From NCBI RefSeq assembly GCF_000745345.1, contig NZ_JQNR01000005.1, positions 2,170,001 through 2,234,000 on the forward strand: 64,000 bases of DNA, written 5' to 3'. The DNA is from Actinacidiphila yeochonensis CN732 (GTDB lineage Bacteria > Actinomycetota > Actinomycetes > Streptomycetales > Streptomycetaceae). Shown one piece after another: positions 62,817-64,000 of this stretch (position 1 is its first letter; the number at the start of each line of letters is the position of its first letter). The notes under the pieces were generated by a model. That model was not told where the DNA came from and ran no database searches. It saw only the letters and a list, made by a program, of their open reading frames with translations. Both the position numbers and the translations under genes were made by a program.

Positions 62817-64000
62817 GACCAGTCCGCGCAACTGGGAGCGCAGCGCGCGCGGGTCGGAGGTGGGGGCGTCGCAGACGAACCGGCGGCAGACGTAGGCCGC
62901 GGCCCGCCCTGCCCGGGTGGGCCGGTCGCGCAGCAGCGGGAACTCGTCCGACCCCTCCTCGCCCAGCGCCACCACCGCGCCCGGCGCCGCGCCCAGCAGC
63001 GCCGTACGGTGCAGGTCGTCGGTGAGCGGATCGCCCGCCGGGCCCACCACCGCCACCTCGCGCGGCCCGTCCAGCGCCGCCTCCGCGACGGCCAGGCCCC
63101 AGCCGACGAACCTCGGCGCCCGCCCCGCCAACGCCCCGACCACGCCCAGCGCCTGCTCGGCCGCCGTCCGGTGCGCCTCCGACCCGGTGTGCGCGGCGTA
63201 CGACAGCAGCGCCCCGGCCGCGGCGCTCCAGCCCGAGGGCACCGCGTTGTCCGTCGGGTCCTGCGGGCGGCGGATCAGCGCCTCCGCGTCGTCCGCGGTG
63301 TCGTACAGCGAACCGCCCGGCCCGGTGAAGTGCCGCAGCACGCAGCCGAGCAGCACCCCGGCGAACTCCAGCCAGACACCCTCGCCGGTGACCGAGGCCA
63401 GCGCGAGGAAGCCCTCCGCGACATCGCCGTAGTCCTCCAGCACGCCCGCGTGCCCGCCGGCCGTGCCGTCGCGGGAGGTGCGCAGCAGCCGGCCGTGCTC
63501 GTCCAGGTGGACCCGTACCAGCAGGTCCGCGGCGTCCACCGCGGCCTGCACCAGATCCGGCCGGTCGAAGTAGGCGCCGGTCTCCGCCAGCGCAGCCACG
63601 GCCAGGCCGTTCCAGGCGGCGACCACCTTGTCGTCCCGCCCTGGACGGGGCCGCCGGGAGCGCGCCGCGAGCAGCCGCTCCCGCACCGACGCCACCCGGT
63701 CGGCGTCCACCATCCCCGTACCCTGCGGCAGTTGCAGCACCGACGTGCCGTGCTCGAACGTGCCCTCCTCGGTGACCCCGAAGTACCCGGCGGCGAACGC
63801 GCCGTCCTCCGCGCCGAGTTCGGCTGCCAGCTGGGCCGGCGTCCACGCGTAGTAGGCGCCCTCGACCGAGCGGCCGGTGCCGTCGTCGCTGTCGGCGTCC
63901 AGCGCGGAGGCGAACCCGCCTTCGGGGGTGCCCAGTTCGGCGACGATGAAGTCGGCCGTCTCCAGCGCCACCCGCCGGGCCAGGTCGGAGCCGGTGGCCC
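62814..64000 (-). CDS. YyaL/spermatogenesis-associated-20-like protein, C-terminal part
   Basis: The coding region runs in from beyond the right edge and stops at TAG 62814, which belongs to the dispersed repeat. About 395 residues are visible: SALDADSDDGTGRSVEGAYY, then WTPAQLAAELG and GVTEEGTFEHGTSVLQL. DDKVVAAWNGLAVAALAETG, EDYGDVAEGFLALASVTGEG and a C-terminal Cys-containing RAAAYVCRRFVCDAPTSD follow. This is the (alpha/alpha)6-barrel half of the DUF255/thioredoxin-domain family; the N-terminal thioredoxin-like half lies outside the window. The function of the family is unclear; the barrel resembles N-acylglucosamine 2-epimerases and glycosidases. Confidence 0.85.
   Translation of the reverse strand, partial: ATGSDLARRVALETADFIVAELGTPEGGFASALDADSDDGTGRSVEGAYYAWTPAQLAAELGAEDGAFAAGYFGVTEEGTFEHGTSVLQLPQGTGMVDADRVASVRERLLAARSRRPRPGRDDKVVAAWNGLAVAALAETGAYFDRPDLVQAAVDAADLLVRVHLDEHGRLLRTSRDGTAGGHAGVLEDYGDVAEGFLALASVTGEGVWLEFAGVLLGCVLRHFTGPGGSLYDTADDAEALIRRPQDPTDNAVPSGWSAAAGALLSYAAHTGSEAHRTAAEQALGVVGALAGRAPRFVGWGLAVAEAALDGPREVAVVGPAGDPLTDDLHRTALLGAAPGAVVALGEEGSDEFPLLRDRPTRAGRAAAYVCRRFVCDAPTSDPRALRSQLRGLV

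Overview
The window is a 64-kb stretch of very GC-rich DNA with strong G/C at third codon positions, frequent GTG starts, mycothiol and MmpB genes, and a biotin-dependent acyl-CoA carboxylase locus. It reads as the chromosome of a Streptomyces or a close relative. From memory, the order pmm - pnp - lpdA - deoR - accA2 - maf - mmpB - pccE - pccB - birA - cya - enoyl-CoA hydratase - GGDEF - L,D-transpeptidase resembles the SCO4914-SCO4934 region of S. coelicolor. No rRNA, tRNA, insertion sequence or CRISPR array was recognised.

Positions 1-13,000: after an RloB-like fragment at the edge and a small DUF1508-like gene comes the most unusual part of the window. It is a plus-strand set that starts with pstC and pstA, ends with pstB, and is filled with cell-surface genes. 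These are a C-terminally membrane-anchored PstS, an 830-residue anchored protein with a PstS-like domain whose phosphate loop has been replaced, a free secreted PstS-like protein, an Ig-like wall protein with an LAATG sorting signal, and a sortase-fold protein lacking the catalytic His, Cys and Arg. The transported or sensed ligand is unknown.

Positions 13,000-36,200: conserved metabolism. It includes phosphosugar mutase and purine nucleoside phosphorylase, gamma-glutamylcyclotransferase, a quinone reductase, a DeoR regulator with an apparent 3' frameshift, and a divergent TetR/efflux pair around a perfect palindromic operator. The acyl-CoA carboxylase (alpha, beta, epsilon), Maf, MmpB, BirA and adenylate cyclase follow. 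Then come an enoyl-CoA hydratase, a diguanylate cyclase, a mini LPETG protein with a long tail, and an L,D-transpeptidase lipoprotein.

Positions 36,200-64,000: the xylose genes (ROK regulator, xylB, divergent xylA), a MacB-like ABC exporter, a two-LamG secreted protein, metB, a MarR/MFS/hydrolase operon behind a 17-bp-arm palindrome, a second MarR, ilvA, a DrrAB-type exporter, greA, a DUF4307 protein, mca, a small membrane protein, a frameshifted STAND NTPase with TPR-like repeats, and a partial YyaL-like protein.

A dispersed intergenic repeat of about 157 nt links 16.2 kb and 62.7 kb. Each full copy supplies the TAG stop of the neighbouring gene and contains a hairpin with compensatory base changes. 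Many convergent gene pairs are separated by long perfect hairpins.
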